Shown here piece after piece: positions 8,093 to 16,396 of a stretch of 64,000 nt of DNA. The notes under the pieces were generated by a model. That model ran no database searches. It had not been told where the DNA came from and saw only the letters and a program-made list of their open reading frames with translations. Position numbers and translations under genes: made by a program. The stretch lies in contig CAZIEW010000011.1 of the NCBI GenBank assembly GCA_964538515.1, forward strand, positions 1 to 64,000. Reading direction: 5' to 3'. Each line of letters begins with the position of its first letter. Position 1 is the first letter of the stretch. The DNA is from CALBZH01 sp964538515 (GTDB lineage: Bacteria; Desulfobacterota; Syntrophobacteria; Syntrophobacterales; Syntrophobacteraceae).

Positions 8093-10093
8093 TTAACCAA
8101 TGATCGCGAGCACATCGCCCTTCTGGACTGTTTCACCGTCCTTGTAGTTGATCTTCTTGACCGTTCCGCTGACGGGGCTCGTAATGGAGTTTTCCATCTT
8201 CATGGCTTCCAGGATGAGTACCACATCGCCTTCGCTGACCGACGCGCCTTCAGCCACCTCATAGCGGATGACCATGCCCGGCATGGGGGCCTCGATCGAG
8301 GTCCCGCCGGCTACGGGTGCGGCAGCGGACTTGGGAGCTGGGGCGGGCTGGGCTGCGGGCGCCGCGGGAGCGGCAGGTGCAGCGGGCTTCGGTGGCGGTG
8401 GCGGAACGGCAACGGTTGCCGCCGCGGGCTGCGGGGCGACGGATGTCACCACCGGCATGCCGCCGATTTGCTCGACTTCGACCTCGAAGTAATCGCCATT
8501 GACGAACACATTGAAGGTGCGGAGATTCTTGCCCTTGGGGGGAGCCGGCTTTTCACATTTCTCGACCAGCAGGCCGGCCTTGGCCTTCTTCACGAGCTCC
8601 TCTTCGGCTTTGATCTCTTCCATGGTCTTGGGCTTCACGTCTTTCGGCATTTCCTCGTGCCCGTACTTCCACCGGAGGAAACGTTTCCCTGTGGTGGGAT
8701 AGAGGGCGTAGACGAGGGTGTCGTCCAGGTCCTTGGCCAGGCCGGCGACCTCCTTCTCCGCTTTCTCCAGCTCGGGCTCAAGAACGTCCGCAGGGCGTGT
8801 CGTGATGGGGGTCTCGCCTCTCGGGTAGCCCTTGAGCGCCTTCTGCTGGACCTCGGGGTCGATCGGGATCGCCGTCTTGCCGTACAGCCCGTAGCAGAGG
8901 TCCTTCACCTGGGCCGTGATCATCTTGTAGCGCTCCTGCGGCGTATCGAAGAGCACGTTGTTCACGGTCTGGATCCCGACAATTTGGCTGGTGGGCGTCA
9001 CCAACGGCACTTGCCCGAGCTCGCGTCGCACGATGGGGAGCTGCCGGAAGACCTCATGGATCTTGTCGAGGGCGTCCATTTCGCGCAGCTGGTTGACGAG
9101 GTTGGAAAGCATGCCGCCCGGCGTCTGGTGCAGCAGAACGTTGATATCGATGATGGAGACGCGGTCGTCGAGCAGGTGCTTGTACTTGGCCGAGACCTTC
9201 TCCATGTAGTCGCTGCACTTGGCGAGCAGCTTGATATCGAAGCCCGTGTCGCGGCTGGTGTAACGCAGCGCCGCCACCAGCGGCTCGACGGCCGGGTGGG
9301 AGGTGCGGTAGGCCCAGGGGGACAAACAGGTGTCCACGATGTCCACGCCCGCTTCGATGGCTTTGAGCAGGGACATGTCCGCCATGCCGGAGGTGAAGTG
9401 GCTGTGGAGGTGGATTGGGGCCTTGACGGTTTCTTTGAGGGCCTTGACGATCACGTACGCGTCGTAAGGGGCGATGAGACCTGCCATGTCTTTGAGGCAG
9501 ATCGTGTCGGCGCCCATGTCCTCGAGCTCTTTGGCTTTATTCAGGTAGTAGTCGAGGTTGTAAACGGGGCCGCCCATCCGGCTTTCGGTCAGCGAATAGC
9601 AGATGGTGCCCTGGAAATGCTTGTTGTTCTTCTTGATGATCCGGACGACCGTCTCGAAATTCCGGAAATCGTTCAACGCGTCGAATACTCGGAAGATGTC
9701 CATGCCGTTGGCGCAGGCCCGCTCGACGAAAGCCTCCGAGACATCATCGGGATAGTTGCGGTAACCGACCAGATTCTGACCGCGCAGGAGCATGGAGAAG
9801 GGAGTCTTCTTGATGTACTTTTTGAGGGTGCGAATCCGCTCCCAGGGGTCTTCCCCCAAGAACCGGTGCATCGTGTCGAACGTCGCCCCGCCCCACACCT
9901 CCATGGAATAAAAGCCAACCTTGTCCATGTCTTCCGCGATCGGGATGAAGTCTTCCGTCCGTCCGCGGGTTGCAAAAAGGGATTGGTGGCCGTCACGGAA
10001 GGTTAAGTCCTGGATCTTCACGGGATTGTCTACGGCTGCGGGGGGATCGTCCAGGATCCCGGCGACCAGAGCGCCGTGCTGTTTCTTGTCCAT
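8093..10093 (-). CDS. Biotin-dependent carboxyltransferase with C-terminal biotin carrier domain (pyruvate carboxylase subunit B / oxaloacetate decarboxylase alpha / transcarboxylase 5S type)
   Basis: A 666-residue protein. The carboxyltransferase TIM barrel begins with the metal-site strand QDLTFRDGHQS at 28-38 and contains TICLKDMAG and HLHSHFTSG, the usual metal and carbamyl-lysine region. A conserved carboxylase domain follows, then an Ala/Pro-rich linker at about 545-595 and a biotinyl domain with EAMKMEN at 629-635 (biotinylated Lys632). It moves CO2 between biotin and pyruvate/oxaloacetate. With the mutase operon nearby it fits the carboxyl-transfer step of propionate metabolism. Homology cannot separate two-subunit pyruvate carboxylase, Na+-decarboxylase alpha and methylmalonyl-CoA:pyruvate transcarboxylase. 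A strong AAAAAGGAG site precedes the ATG. Confidence 0.9.
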   Translation of the reverse strand: MDKKQHGALVAGILDDPPAAVDNPVKIQDLTFRDGHQSLFATRGRTEDFIPIAEDMDKVGFYSMEVWGGATFDTMHRFLGEDPWERIRTLKKYIKKTPFSMLLRGQNLVGYRNYPDDVSEAFVERACANGMDIFRVFDALNDFRNFETVVRIIKKNNKHFQGTICYSLTESRMGGPVYNLDYYLNKAKELEDMGADTICLKDMAGLIAPYDAYVIVKALKETVKAPIHLHSHFTSGMADMSLLKAIEAGVDIVDTCLSPWAYRTSHPAVEPLVAALRYTSRDTGFDIKLLAKCSDYMEKVSAKYKHLLDDRVSIIDINVLLHQTPGGMLSNLVNQLREMDALDKIHEVFRQLPIVRRELGQVPLVTPTSQIVGIQTVNNVLFDTPQERYKMITAQVKDLCYGLYGKTAIPIDPEVQQKALKGYPRGETPITTRPADVLEPELEKAEKEVAGLAKDLDDTLVYALYPTTGKRFLRWKYGHEEMPKDVKPKTMEEIKAEEELVKKAKAGLLVEKCEKPAPPKGKNLRTFNVFVNGDYFEVEVEQIGGMPVVTSVAPQPAAATVAVPPPPPKPAAPAAPAAPAAQPAPAPKSAAAPVAGGTSIEAPMPGMVIRYEVAEGASVSEGDVVLILEAMKMENSITSPVSGTVKKINYKDGETVQKGDVLAIIG

Positions 10094-10187
10094 CTTAATC
10101 TCCTTTTTCCATTCGATACTTCCTACTCAATCCACTCCAGCTTTCGCGCTCCACAATAGGAATGACCGTCAGATCTGCGCATGGAGG

Positions 10188-10388
10188 TCAGCGGACCAGT
10201 CTCATCTGCCAAAGGCGTCTCATGTCCATCGTGGCCTGTCGCCCGGACAGCGCCCATGGGCTGAACGGTGCACGAGGGGGCTCGGTCGGTTTCTGTACCT
10301 CGACGGGTGCAGCTACCGGCTGCTCACCCTCAAAATAAAGCTGGATCGCAGCAGAAATGGCTGCGACCCTAGATTTGCTCAATTCCAT
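10188..10388 (-). CDS. Small protein upstream of the carboxyltransferase, possible accessory subunit
   Basis: A 66-residue protein with an N-terminal helix SRVAAISAAIQLYFEGE, a Pro-rich middle, and a C-terminal segment SPWALSGRQ followed by basic residues. My recollection is that short proteins with a similar helix, Pro linker and PW..GRQ tail occur beside biotin-dependent acyl-CoA carboxylases and decarboxylases, where they may hold the complex together. The gene lies on the same strand 94 bases before the carboxyltransferase, which supports such a role. No transmembrane helix typical of OadG is seen. The family assignment is tentative. Confidence 0.6.
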   Translation of the reverse strand: MELSKSRVAAISAAIQLYFEGEQPVAAPVEVQKPTEPPRAPFSPWALSGRQATMDMRRLWQMRLVR

Positions 10389-10510
10389 GGCTCATCCTCT
10401 TCGAAGGATCGCTCAAGACCTCAGCGATAGGTGCAACGTCCGGGAGAGCGTGGAAAAAAGAAGCTCGTGCGTGCCCCCCCGAGGCTTACAACGGCGGATG
10501 AAAATGGGCA

Positions 10511-10544
10511 CAGGCCCGAGAGTGCGTCAGCACCCTCGGGCCTG
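10511..10544 (-). terminator. Stem-loop, probable terminator downstream of the Rho_N-like gene
   Basis: CAGGCCCGAGAGTGC and its near-perfect complement flank a GTCA loop, a 15-base-pair stem with one mismatch. Read on the minus strand it is followed by TGTGCCCATTTTC, a modest T-run. It lies about 90 bases downstream of the gene ending at 10631 and upstream of the gene starting at 10388, so it would separate two transcription units. Confidence 0.55.
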
Positions 10545-10630
10545 GATCCATCGTCATGGGGTATGACCTGTGCCACGGGAAATAGAAAAACGAAATGGTG
10601 ATAGCATGGGCGAGATACCGGCAGGGAAGA

Positions 10631-10960
10631 TCATGCAGCCCGCCGGGTCTTCTTCTTCAAGTTGCTGATCCGCTTACGCAAGGAATCCACAAGCTTACTG
10701 TTGCCGCTTTCCTTGGCCTGCAGCTTCTTTTCCTTCAACGTACGGATCTTTTCCTTGATGCTGCGAATGTCGACGGCGGCCTTCTTGGTCACGACGTCAA
10801 CGATTCCCTTGACCTCTTTGATCGCCGCGATCAATTCAGCCTTGTTCATAGCGTGAACGCCGGAAACGCCCCCCAGTGCGAGGCCCATTTCGCGAAGCTC
10901 CTTGGCGGTCATCTTCTCGAGAGGCTTTTCCTTCTTCTCTTTATCTTCCTTCTTACCCAT
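10631..10960 (-). CDS. Rho N-terminal-domain-like small basic protein
   Basis: A 109-residue, very Lys-rich protein. The segment MTAKELREMGLALGGVSGV followed by MNKAELIAAIKEV resembles the helix-extended-loop-helix SAP-like Rho_N fold, and the rest is a charged, probably coiled-coil basic tail. It might bind nucleic acid, but no ATPase domain is present, so it is not Rho. The start at 10960 follows an AAGGAG site; an extension to 11005 would lie inside the upstream gene. It overlaps the stomatin-like gene by eight bases and is probably translated from the same message. Confidence 0.65.
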   Translation of the reverse strand: MGKKEDKEKKEKPLEKMTAKELREMGLALGGVSGVHAMNKAELIAAIKEVKGIVDVVTKKAAVDIRSIKEKIRTLKEKKLQAKESGNSKLVDSLRKRISNLKKKTRRAA

Positions 10961-11744
10961 TCGTAGGCTCCTTGCTCTGCTGCAGCTTTTGGATCCCCTC
11001 CGCAAGCGTCAGAAACGGTTTAAACAGGTCTATGGGAATTGGAAACAACGTGGTCGAATTTTTCTCCGCCGCGATCTCGCGCAGCGTCTGCAAATACCGC
11101 AGCTGGAGGGCTACGGGATATTTCTGAATGATTTCAGCGGCATCTGCCAGCTTGGCTGCCGCTTGGTATTCGCCTTCCGAACCGATCACCTTGGCCCGCC
11201 GTTCACGCTCCGCTTCCGCCTGCTTGGCCATGGCGCGCTGCATTTCCGGAGGTAGATCGATCTGCTTGAGCTCCACGACGGTCACCTTGATCCCCCAGGG
11301 CTCCGTGTGGCGATCCAAGATCTCCTGAATGTGGGCGTTGATCTTGTCCCGCTCGGAGAGCAGATCGTCCATCTCGGCCTGCCCGCAGACACTCCTCAGC
11401 GTTGTCTGGGACAGCTGGCTCGTCGCGTACAGGTAGTTCTCGACGGAGATGACCGCCTTCACCGGGTCCGTCACACGAAAGTAGATGACGGCACTCACTT
11501 TGACCGACACGTTGTCCCGGGTGATCACATCCTGAGACGGCACATCCTGGGCTACCAGGCGAAGACTCACCCGCTGCATCTTGTCGAGAAGAGGGATCAG
11601 GATGATCAACCCCGGACCCTTGGCCTTGATGACGCGTCCCAGGCGGAAGATGACGCCTCGCTCGTATTCGTTCAGGACTCGGACGGCGTTCCCGAAAAAC
11701 AAGGCGACCAGCACGATGATTAAGGTGATCCCATAGACCGACAT
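10953..11744 (-). CDS. Stomatin/prohibitin-like SPFH (band 7) membrane protein
   Basis: A 263-residue protein with one N-terminal transmembrane helix (about residues 4-22), then the SPFH domain starting NEYERGVIFRLGRV and including PLLDKMQRVSLR and the TEPWGIKV stretch. It ends with a long charged helix (QAEAERERRAKVIGSEGE). It belongs to the bacterial stomatin/slipin group that forms membrane-microdomain oligomers. Its partner is usually an NfeD protease, and one lies 54 bases upstream on the same strand, so the pair very likely works together in membrane quality control. Confidence 0.93.
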   Translation of the reverse strand: MSVYGITLIIVLVALFFGNAVRVLNEYERGVIFRLGRVIKAKGPGLIILIPLLDKMQRVSLRLVAQDVPSQDVITRDNVSVKVSAVIYFRVTDPVKAVISVENYLYATSQLSQTTLRSVCGQAEMDDLLSERDKINAHIQEILDRHTEPWGIKVTVVELKQIDLPPEMQRAMAKQAEAERERRAKVIGSEGEYQAAAKLADAAEIIQKYPVALQLRYLQTLREIAAEKNSTTLFPIPIDLFKPFLTLAEGIQKLQQSKEPTNG

Positions 11745-11798
11745 GCTTCCCCTCCTGAGGCCGGGTGCGGTTCAAACCGGGCGGTACGTCAACTTGAG

Positions 11799-13097
11799 CT
11801 ATCTAGCATCGATCCTTTGGACTTTCAACTTCAAATTGTCCGCCGAAACGACGCGAACCCGCTCTCCAGCACGGATGGGCTCATCCGCCTCGGCATTCCA
11901 GAGCTCGCCATAGACGAACACCTTGCCTGTCGGGGCCAGATCTTGCTTCACCTCGCCCTCCTGGCCCACAAGGACTTCGTTTCCCGTTTGCGGTCGGCGC
12001 TGCTGGGCCCGGATGGCCAAGGCCGCGACGCCCACAAAGAAGCCGGATATCAGCAGCACCGTGGGAATCAGGACCGAGTAGGCCAGCTGCCCCGACTGAT
12101 GGGGCGCCCGAAAGAGCATGAGGGAGCCCAACAGAAGACACAACACTCCTGCGAGGCCGAGCATGCCGTAGGACACGACCTTGACCTCCAGGATGAAAAA
12201 CACGATGGCAAGCAGGATCAGGAGAACGCCGGCGAAGTTGACCGACAGCGTCTGCATGGCATAGAGCGCGATGATGAGGGAGATCCCGCCCAGCACCCCG
12301 GGCAGGATCGCTCCCGGTTGGGACAGCTCGAAGTAGAGCCCGGCCAGCCCGATCATGAGCAGGATGTAGGCAATGTTGGGGTTGCTGATGGCTCGCAGGA
12401 CTCTGTGCTGCCAGCTCGGCTCGATCGTTCGCTGCTCGATCCCCTTGAGCTTCAATGTTCGTGGCGAGCCCTGCTTTTGAATTTCCCAGCCGTCCAGCTT
12501 TGCGATCAGGTCCGGCAGGTCGTCGGCGACCAGATCGATCACGTTCTTCTCGAAGGCTTCCTGGGCCGTGATGGACACGCTCTTGCGGATGGAATCCTCA
12601 AGCCATTCCGTGTTTCTCCCCCGCTGCGTGCCGACGCTGCGCGCAAAGGCCAGCATGTCGTTCACGACCTTTTCACTCATGGTCGAAGGCACGTCGCCTC
12701 CGCCCGTGGTCACCGGATGGGCGGCCCCAATGTTGGTGCCGGGCGCCATGGCCGCGATGTCCGCGGACGCGGTGACGAACACCCCAGCCGAAGCCGCCTG
12801 TGCTCCACTTGGAGACACGAACACGACAACGGGAACCTTGGCGCCTAAGATGGCCTGTGAGATCCCCCGCATGGACGTCATGAGCCCTCCCGGCGTATCC
12901 AGCAGAATGATCAGGCATTGGGCCCCGTCCTCCTGCGAGCGCTCGATGGCGTAATCGATGAAGTCCTCGACACCCGGATTGATGCTGTCCTTGACCTGGA
13001 TGATATTCAGGTGATCGGAGTCTCCGTACGAGGCCGTCGGAAGGACGAGAAAAACCGCAAGAAGCAGCCAGAGGGGATGGACTGATTTGCTCATCAT
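11799..13097 (-). CDS. NfeD family membrane serine protease (ClpP-class)
   Basis: A 432-residue protein with a signal sequence, a ClpP-like protease domain, about four transmembrane helices and a C-terminal NfeD OB-fold. Active-site features are DTPGGL, the Ser nucleophile in SGAQAASAG, and the Lys-containing SEKVVNDMLAF...RGRN segment, as in the archaeal stomatin-cleaving protease. It is predicted to act with the protease domain outside the cytoplasmic membrane and to cleave stomatin-like partners; such a partner follows directly. Start ATGATG at 13097/13094 behind AAAGGGA; 13 bases after the glycosylase gene. Confidence 0.93.
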   Translation of the reverse strand: MMSKSVHPLWLLLAVFLVLPTASYGDSDHLNIIQVKDSINPGVEDFIDYAIERSQEDGAQCLIILLDTPGGLMTSMRGISQAILGAKVPVVVFVSPSGAQAASAGVFVTASADIAAMAPGTNIGAAHPVTTGGGDVPSTMSEKVVNDMLAFARSVGTQRGRNTEWLEDSIRKSVSITAQEAFEKNVIDLVADDLPDLIAKLDGWEIQKQGSPRTLKLKGIEQRTIEPSWQHRVLRAISNPNIAYILLMIGLAGLYFELSQPGAILPGVLGGISLIIALYAMQTLSVNFAGVLLILLAIVFFILEVKVVSYGMLGLAGVLCLLLGSLMLFRAPHQSGQLAYSVLIPTVLLISGFFVGVAALAIRAQQRRPQTGNEVLVGQEGEVKQDLAPTGKVFVYGELWNAEADEPIRAGERVRVVSADNLKLKVQRIDAR

Positions 13098-13110
13098 CGG
13101 TCCCTTTCCA

Positions 13111-13941
13111 TCAACGAGACGTTGCGTCCGTTTGGCCGCGCAGAATTCGATCGACGGCGAGAAGGTCCTGCCACGCGGCGGCCTTCTGGGCTGGCGTTCG
13201 GAGCAGGTAGGCGGGGTGGTACGTACAGACCACCGGAATGCCTCGCCAGTGATGCGTGCGGCCTCGCAGCCGGTTCATGGGAATCCCCCCACCCAAAAGC
13301 GTCTGTGCTGCCGTGAGTCCCAGCGCGCAGATGACGTCCGGGCGGATCGCTTCCAGCTGCCGAAAGAGAAACGGCGAGCATGAGGCGATCTCATCCGCCC
13401 CGGGTGTTCGATTGTTGGGGGGGCGGCACTTCACTGCGTTGCAGATGTAAACTTCTTTCCGCAGTCTGCCAAGTGCCGCGATCATCTTGTCGAGAAGCTT
13501 CCCGGCGCGTCCCACGAATGGCCGGCCCTGTTGGTCTTCGTCGTACCCCGGTCCCTCGCCGACAAAGACGAGCTTGGCGGTGGGTGAGCCCTCCCCGAAC
13601 ACGAGGTGCGTCCGGCCTTCGTGCAGGCGACAGCGTCGGCAGTCCCCCAAGTCGTCCCTGATGCCGGTCAGGGCCAGGTCCCCGACGGCGGAGGGAGGGG
13701 CAGCCTCTTCCGGGGGGAAACCACCGGGGACGGCCTTGGGAGGCTCGTGAGCCGGCTCCGGGATAGACACGGTGGCCTTCTGCATCGGAGCAGCGGTGAG
13801 CAGCGTGCGAGGAATATCGCGCAGGCCGGCCATCCGGAGACCGGTCAGAAGCCAGGAGATCTCGGAAAGGACCTTCGACACTTCTCGCGCGTCCATGGCG
13901 GCAGCATGCTCAATGGGCTTGGTCGGTGGGGTTTCAGCCAT
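13111..13941 (-). CDS. Uracil-DNA glycosylase, family 4 (iron-sulfur)
   Basis: A 276-residue base-excision repair enzyme. The catalytic motif GEGPGYDEDQQGRPFVGRAG is at 128-147. The 4Fe-4S ligands are C101 and C104 (CRRC), C172 and C188, the last pair spaced 16 apart as in the Thermus enzyme. It removes uracil from DNA. Residues 1-90 form an extra, Pro/Ala-rich N-terminal region, longer than in compact family members. It lies four bases after coaBC and 13 before the NfeD gene, so it is cotranscribed with both. Confidence 0.93.
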   Translation of the reverse strand: MAETPPTKPIEHAAAMDAREVSKVLSEISWLLTGLRMAGLRDIPRTLLTAAPMQKATVSIPEPAHEPPKAVPGGFPPEEAAPPSAVGDLALTGIRDDLGDCRRCRLHEGRTHLVFGEGSPTAKLVFVGEGPGYDEDQQGRPFVGRAGKLLDKMIAALGRLRKEVYICNAVKCRPPNNRTPGADEIASCSPFLFRQLEAIRPDVICALGLTAAQTLLGGGIPMNRLRGRTHHWRGIPVVCTYHPAYLLRTPAQKAAAWQDLLAVDRILRGQTDATSR

Positions 13942-13945
13942 GAGC

Positions 13946-15181
13946 TTAAGCTGGTGGCGCTGTCGGCTGTCTTGAGATCAAAGCCTCAACCCGGTCCAGA
14001 ATTCTTGCGGCGACCTCGGATTTGGGCATACACGGCAGGTCCAGGGTCGTGCCGTCTCTGTCGATGATTCGAACCGCATTGGTGTCCGACTGAAACCCCG
14101 ACCCAGCCTGAGTGAGGTTGTTGGCCACGATGAAGTCCAGGTTTTTCGAACGGAGCTTTTCGGTCGCGTTCTCAATCAAGTGCTCCGTTTCGGCCGCGAA
14201 GCCGACGAGGATCGGGAGCGCTTTCTCGCCGCGATTCTGTCCGAGCATGGCCAGGATGTCCGGGTTCTTGACCAGCTGAACCGTCAGCTCGCCGACCACC
14301 TTCTTCATTTTGTGGGGTGCCACTTGCAACGGCCGATAATCACCCACCGCGGCGGCCATGATGATCACATCCATTTCCGGCGCAAGGTCCATGATGGAGG
14401 CTTTCATCTCGGATGCGGTCGTAACCGGGTAGAACCCGACACCCGGAGGAGCGTGAAGGGACGTGGGACCGGAGACGAGAGCCACGTCGGCCGACCGCCG
14501 CGCAGCCATCCTGGCCAAGGCATAACCCATCTTGCCGCTCGAGGGGTTCGTGATGAAGCGCACCGGGTCGAAAGGCTCCCAGGTGGGGCCGGCGCTCACC
14601 AGGACCTTGCGCCCGGCGAGGCTCGGCGGTGTCAGCAGGCGGTAGGCGGCCTCGATGATCTGATCCGGGTCCGGGAGCCGTCCGGTGCCCTCTTCCTTGC
14701 AGGCGAGCGTGCCGACTCCCGGCTCGAGAATGCAGTGGCCCAATTGACGAAGGGTCTCCAGGTTTCTCTGTGTGACACCGTTTTCGTACATCTTCGTGTT
14801 CATGGCCGGGCAGATCAGGACCGGTGCGGTGGTGGCCAGGAGGACCGTCGTGAGGTAGTCGTCGGCAATCCCCGCGGCAATCTTGCCGATGACGTTGGCA
14901 GTGGCTGGCGCCACAAGGACAAGGTCCGCGGCGCGCGCCACCTGGATGTGCCCGATCTGGGATTCGATGGCGAGGTCGAAAAGGTCGGTACAGACGGGCT
15001 GCTCGGACAGCACCTGGAGCGTGAGGGGCGTGATGAACCGTTGTGCGCTCGCCGTCATCACAACCTGAACGGTTGCACCTTCCTTGACGAAACCTCTCAC
15101 GATCTCCGCAGACTTGTAGGCCGCGATACCCCCGCTCACGCCGAGCAAAACATTCTTGCCGATCAGGGTGTGGTGGCTCAA
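13946..15181 (-). CDS. coaBC: Bifunctional phosphopantothenoylcysteine decarboxylase / phosphopantothenate-cysteine ligase
   Basis: A 411-residue coenzyme A biosynthesis enzyme. The N-terminal CoaC flavoprotein half shows GVSGGIAAYKS, GHIQVARAADLVLVAPATAN and the substrate-clamp PAMNTKM. The CoaB half starts at about 190 with the SAGPTWEPFDPVRFITNPSSGKMG nucleotide-binding loop region and includes AAAVGDYRP. It adds cysteine to 4'-phosphopantothenate and then decarboxylates the product. It overlaps the upstream lipoprotein gene by four bases and is followed four bases later by the glycosylase gene. Confidence 0.96.
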   Translation of the reverse strand: MSHHTLIGKNVLLGVSGGIAAYKSAEIVRGFVKEGATVQVVMTASAQRFITPLTLQVLSEQPVCTDLFDLAIESQIGHIQVARAADLVLVAPATANVIGKIAAGIADDYLTTVLLATTAPVLICPAMNTKMYENGVTQRNLETLRQLGHCILEPGVGTLACKEEGTGRLPDPDQIIEAAYRLLTPPSLAGRKVLVSAGPTWEPFDPVRFITNPSSGKMGYALARMAARRSADVALVSGPTSLHAPPGVGFYPVTTASEMKASIMDLAPEMDVIIMAAAVGDYRPLQVAPHKMKKVVGELTVQLVKNPDILAMLGQNRGEKALPILVGFAAETEHLIENATEKLRSKNLDFIVANNLTQAGSGFQSDTNAVRIIDRDGTTLDLPCMPKSEVAARILDRVEALISRQPTAPPA

Positions 15182-15669
15182 ATCGGGCCCCCGGAGATGG
15201 GTGCCACATAGATCTCGGCGTAGGTGTACAGCGTCGTCTCGAAGAGATTGATCACGCAGGTCCTGTCCGGCTTCTCAAAGATGAGCACCGTGCGCTGGGC
15301 GTGGAATCCCCCTCTCGGCTTCCAGTTCTCACGGGGCATGGCAATCTGAAAGAAATTGATCAGTGAGCGAACATCGACACGGACCCCCCGCAGAGTCATC
15401 AAGCCTGCCTTCATGGGCCCGGACTGGACGACGAACGTTCGCCTCTCCTGGCGGCTCATCTCCGCAGGGACGGGAATATCCGGGAAATCATAAACCGTCG
15501 GCCGCGGTCCGGATGACAGGGCGGAAGGAGACGAGCCTTCTTGAGGCTGAGCGATGGGGTTGGGGGGTGGGCTCTTCTGTTGTCCGAAGGTCGAGCAGTT
15601 GGACAATGCGAGCACACACAAGAGGACCAGAATCAAAGGGCTCACCCGCTTTCTGTTCCAGTTGCGCAT
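15178..15669 (-). CDS. Predicted lipoprotein of unknown function
   Basis: A 163-residue protein with a lipoprotein signal (LILVLLCVLALSNC, lipidated Cys25), a Pro/Ser-rich linker, and a compact C-terminal domain of about 100 residues. That domain includes VYDFPDIPVPAEM, GPMKAGLMTLRGRV-like strands, SLINFFQIAMPRENW and TVLIFEKPDRTCVINLFE. It should sit in the periplasmic leaflet of a membrane. As I recall, similar lipoproteins occur in Desulfobacterota, often near coaBC, but no function is assigned. Its stop overlaps the coaBC start (ATGA), so the two are translated together. Confidence 0.75.
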   Translation of the reverse strand: MRNWNRKRVSPLILVLLCVLALSNCSTFGQQKSPPPNPIAQPQEGSSPSALSSGPRPTVYDFPDIPVPAEMSRQERRTFVVQSGPMKAGLMTLRGVRVDVRSLINFFQIAMPRENWKPRGGFHAQRTVLIFEKPDRTCVINLFETTLYTYAEIYVAPISGGPI

Positions 15670-15713
15670 TCATTTCCTCCCTCATTAAGGTTGGTCTTGC
15701 TCTCGGTGCCGTA

Positions 15714-16352
15714 TCAGAAAAAAGGATTGGCTCGCTTCTCGCGCTCCACGGTCGTCTCCGGCCCGTGTCCCGGGAAGACCTTGGTGTTTCCGGGCAGCGT
15801 GAAAATCTTGCTTTTCACCGACCGGATCAGCTGCTCAAACGAGCCTCCCGGAAAGTCCGTCCTCCCGATGGACCCTGCAAACAGGGTGTCGCCCACAAAA
15901 ATCGATTCCGTTTCGGGGGAATAGAGCGAAACATGCCCCGGCGTGTGCCCCGGCGTATCCAGCACCTCCAGTCGAATGGACCCGAAGGTGAGCACGTCCC
16001 CCTCCTTCATGGACTCGTCGACGACGCGGTCGACCTTTCCTCCGGAAGGTCCCGTCTCCCCGAGGACGGCTGCAAGGCCGACCATGCGGTCATGAAGCAG
16101 GTATTCGTCCTTGGCTGGCAAGTAGATCTTGCCGCCGCGCATTTCCTTAAGCGGCCATGCGTCCATGACGTGGTCGAAGTGGCCGTGCGTGTTCAGGATG
16201 GCGACCAGCGCAAGGTCAAGCTGCTGCAGTCGCTGAGCAATGCGATTTCTGTCACCGCCGGGATCGATGACGACGGCCACGCCGTTGACCTTGTCTCCAA
16301 GGATGTAGCAGTTGGTCTGAAGCATACCGACCACCAGTTGTTCTCGGATCAT
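15714..16352 (-). CDS. MBL-fold metallo-hydrolase (glyoxalase II-like)
   Basis: A 212-residue metallo-beta-lactamase-fold hydrolase with the binuclear zinc motif THGHFDH, the second site DTPGHTPGHVSLY, the bridging Asp in VGDTLFAGSIGRTD, and the final FPGHGPETTVEREKRANPFF stretch characteristic of the YcbL-like glyoxalase II group. It probably hydrolyses thioesters such as S-lactoylglutathione analogues; the true substrate is unknown. The ATG at 16352, behind GGAAG, was preferred to a 304-codon reading that would run through the upstream nitroreductase gene. 44 bases separate it from the nitroreductase. Confidence 0.9.
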   Translation of the reverse strand: MIREQLVVGMLQTNCYILGDKVNGVAVVIDPGGDRNRIAQRLQQLDLALVAILNTHGHFDHVMDAWPLKEMRGGKIYLPAKDEYLLHDRMVGLAAVLGETGPSGGKVDRVVDESMKEGDVLTFGSIRLEVLDTPGHTPGHVSLYSPETESIFVGDTLFAGSIGRTDFPGGSFEQLIRSVKSKIFTLPGNTKVFPGHGPETTVEREKRANPFF

Positions 16353-16396
16353 TCCACTTCCTTTGCTCTTGGCTGCGCGGTCCCACGGGCCCGCGG

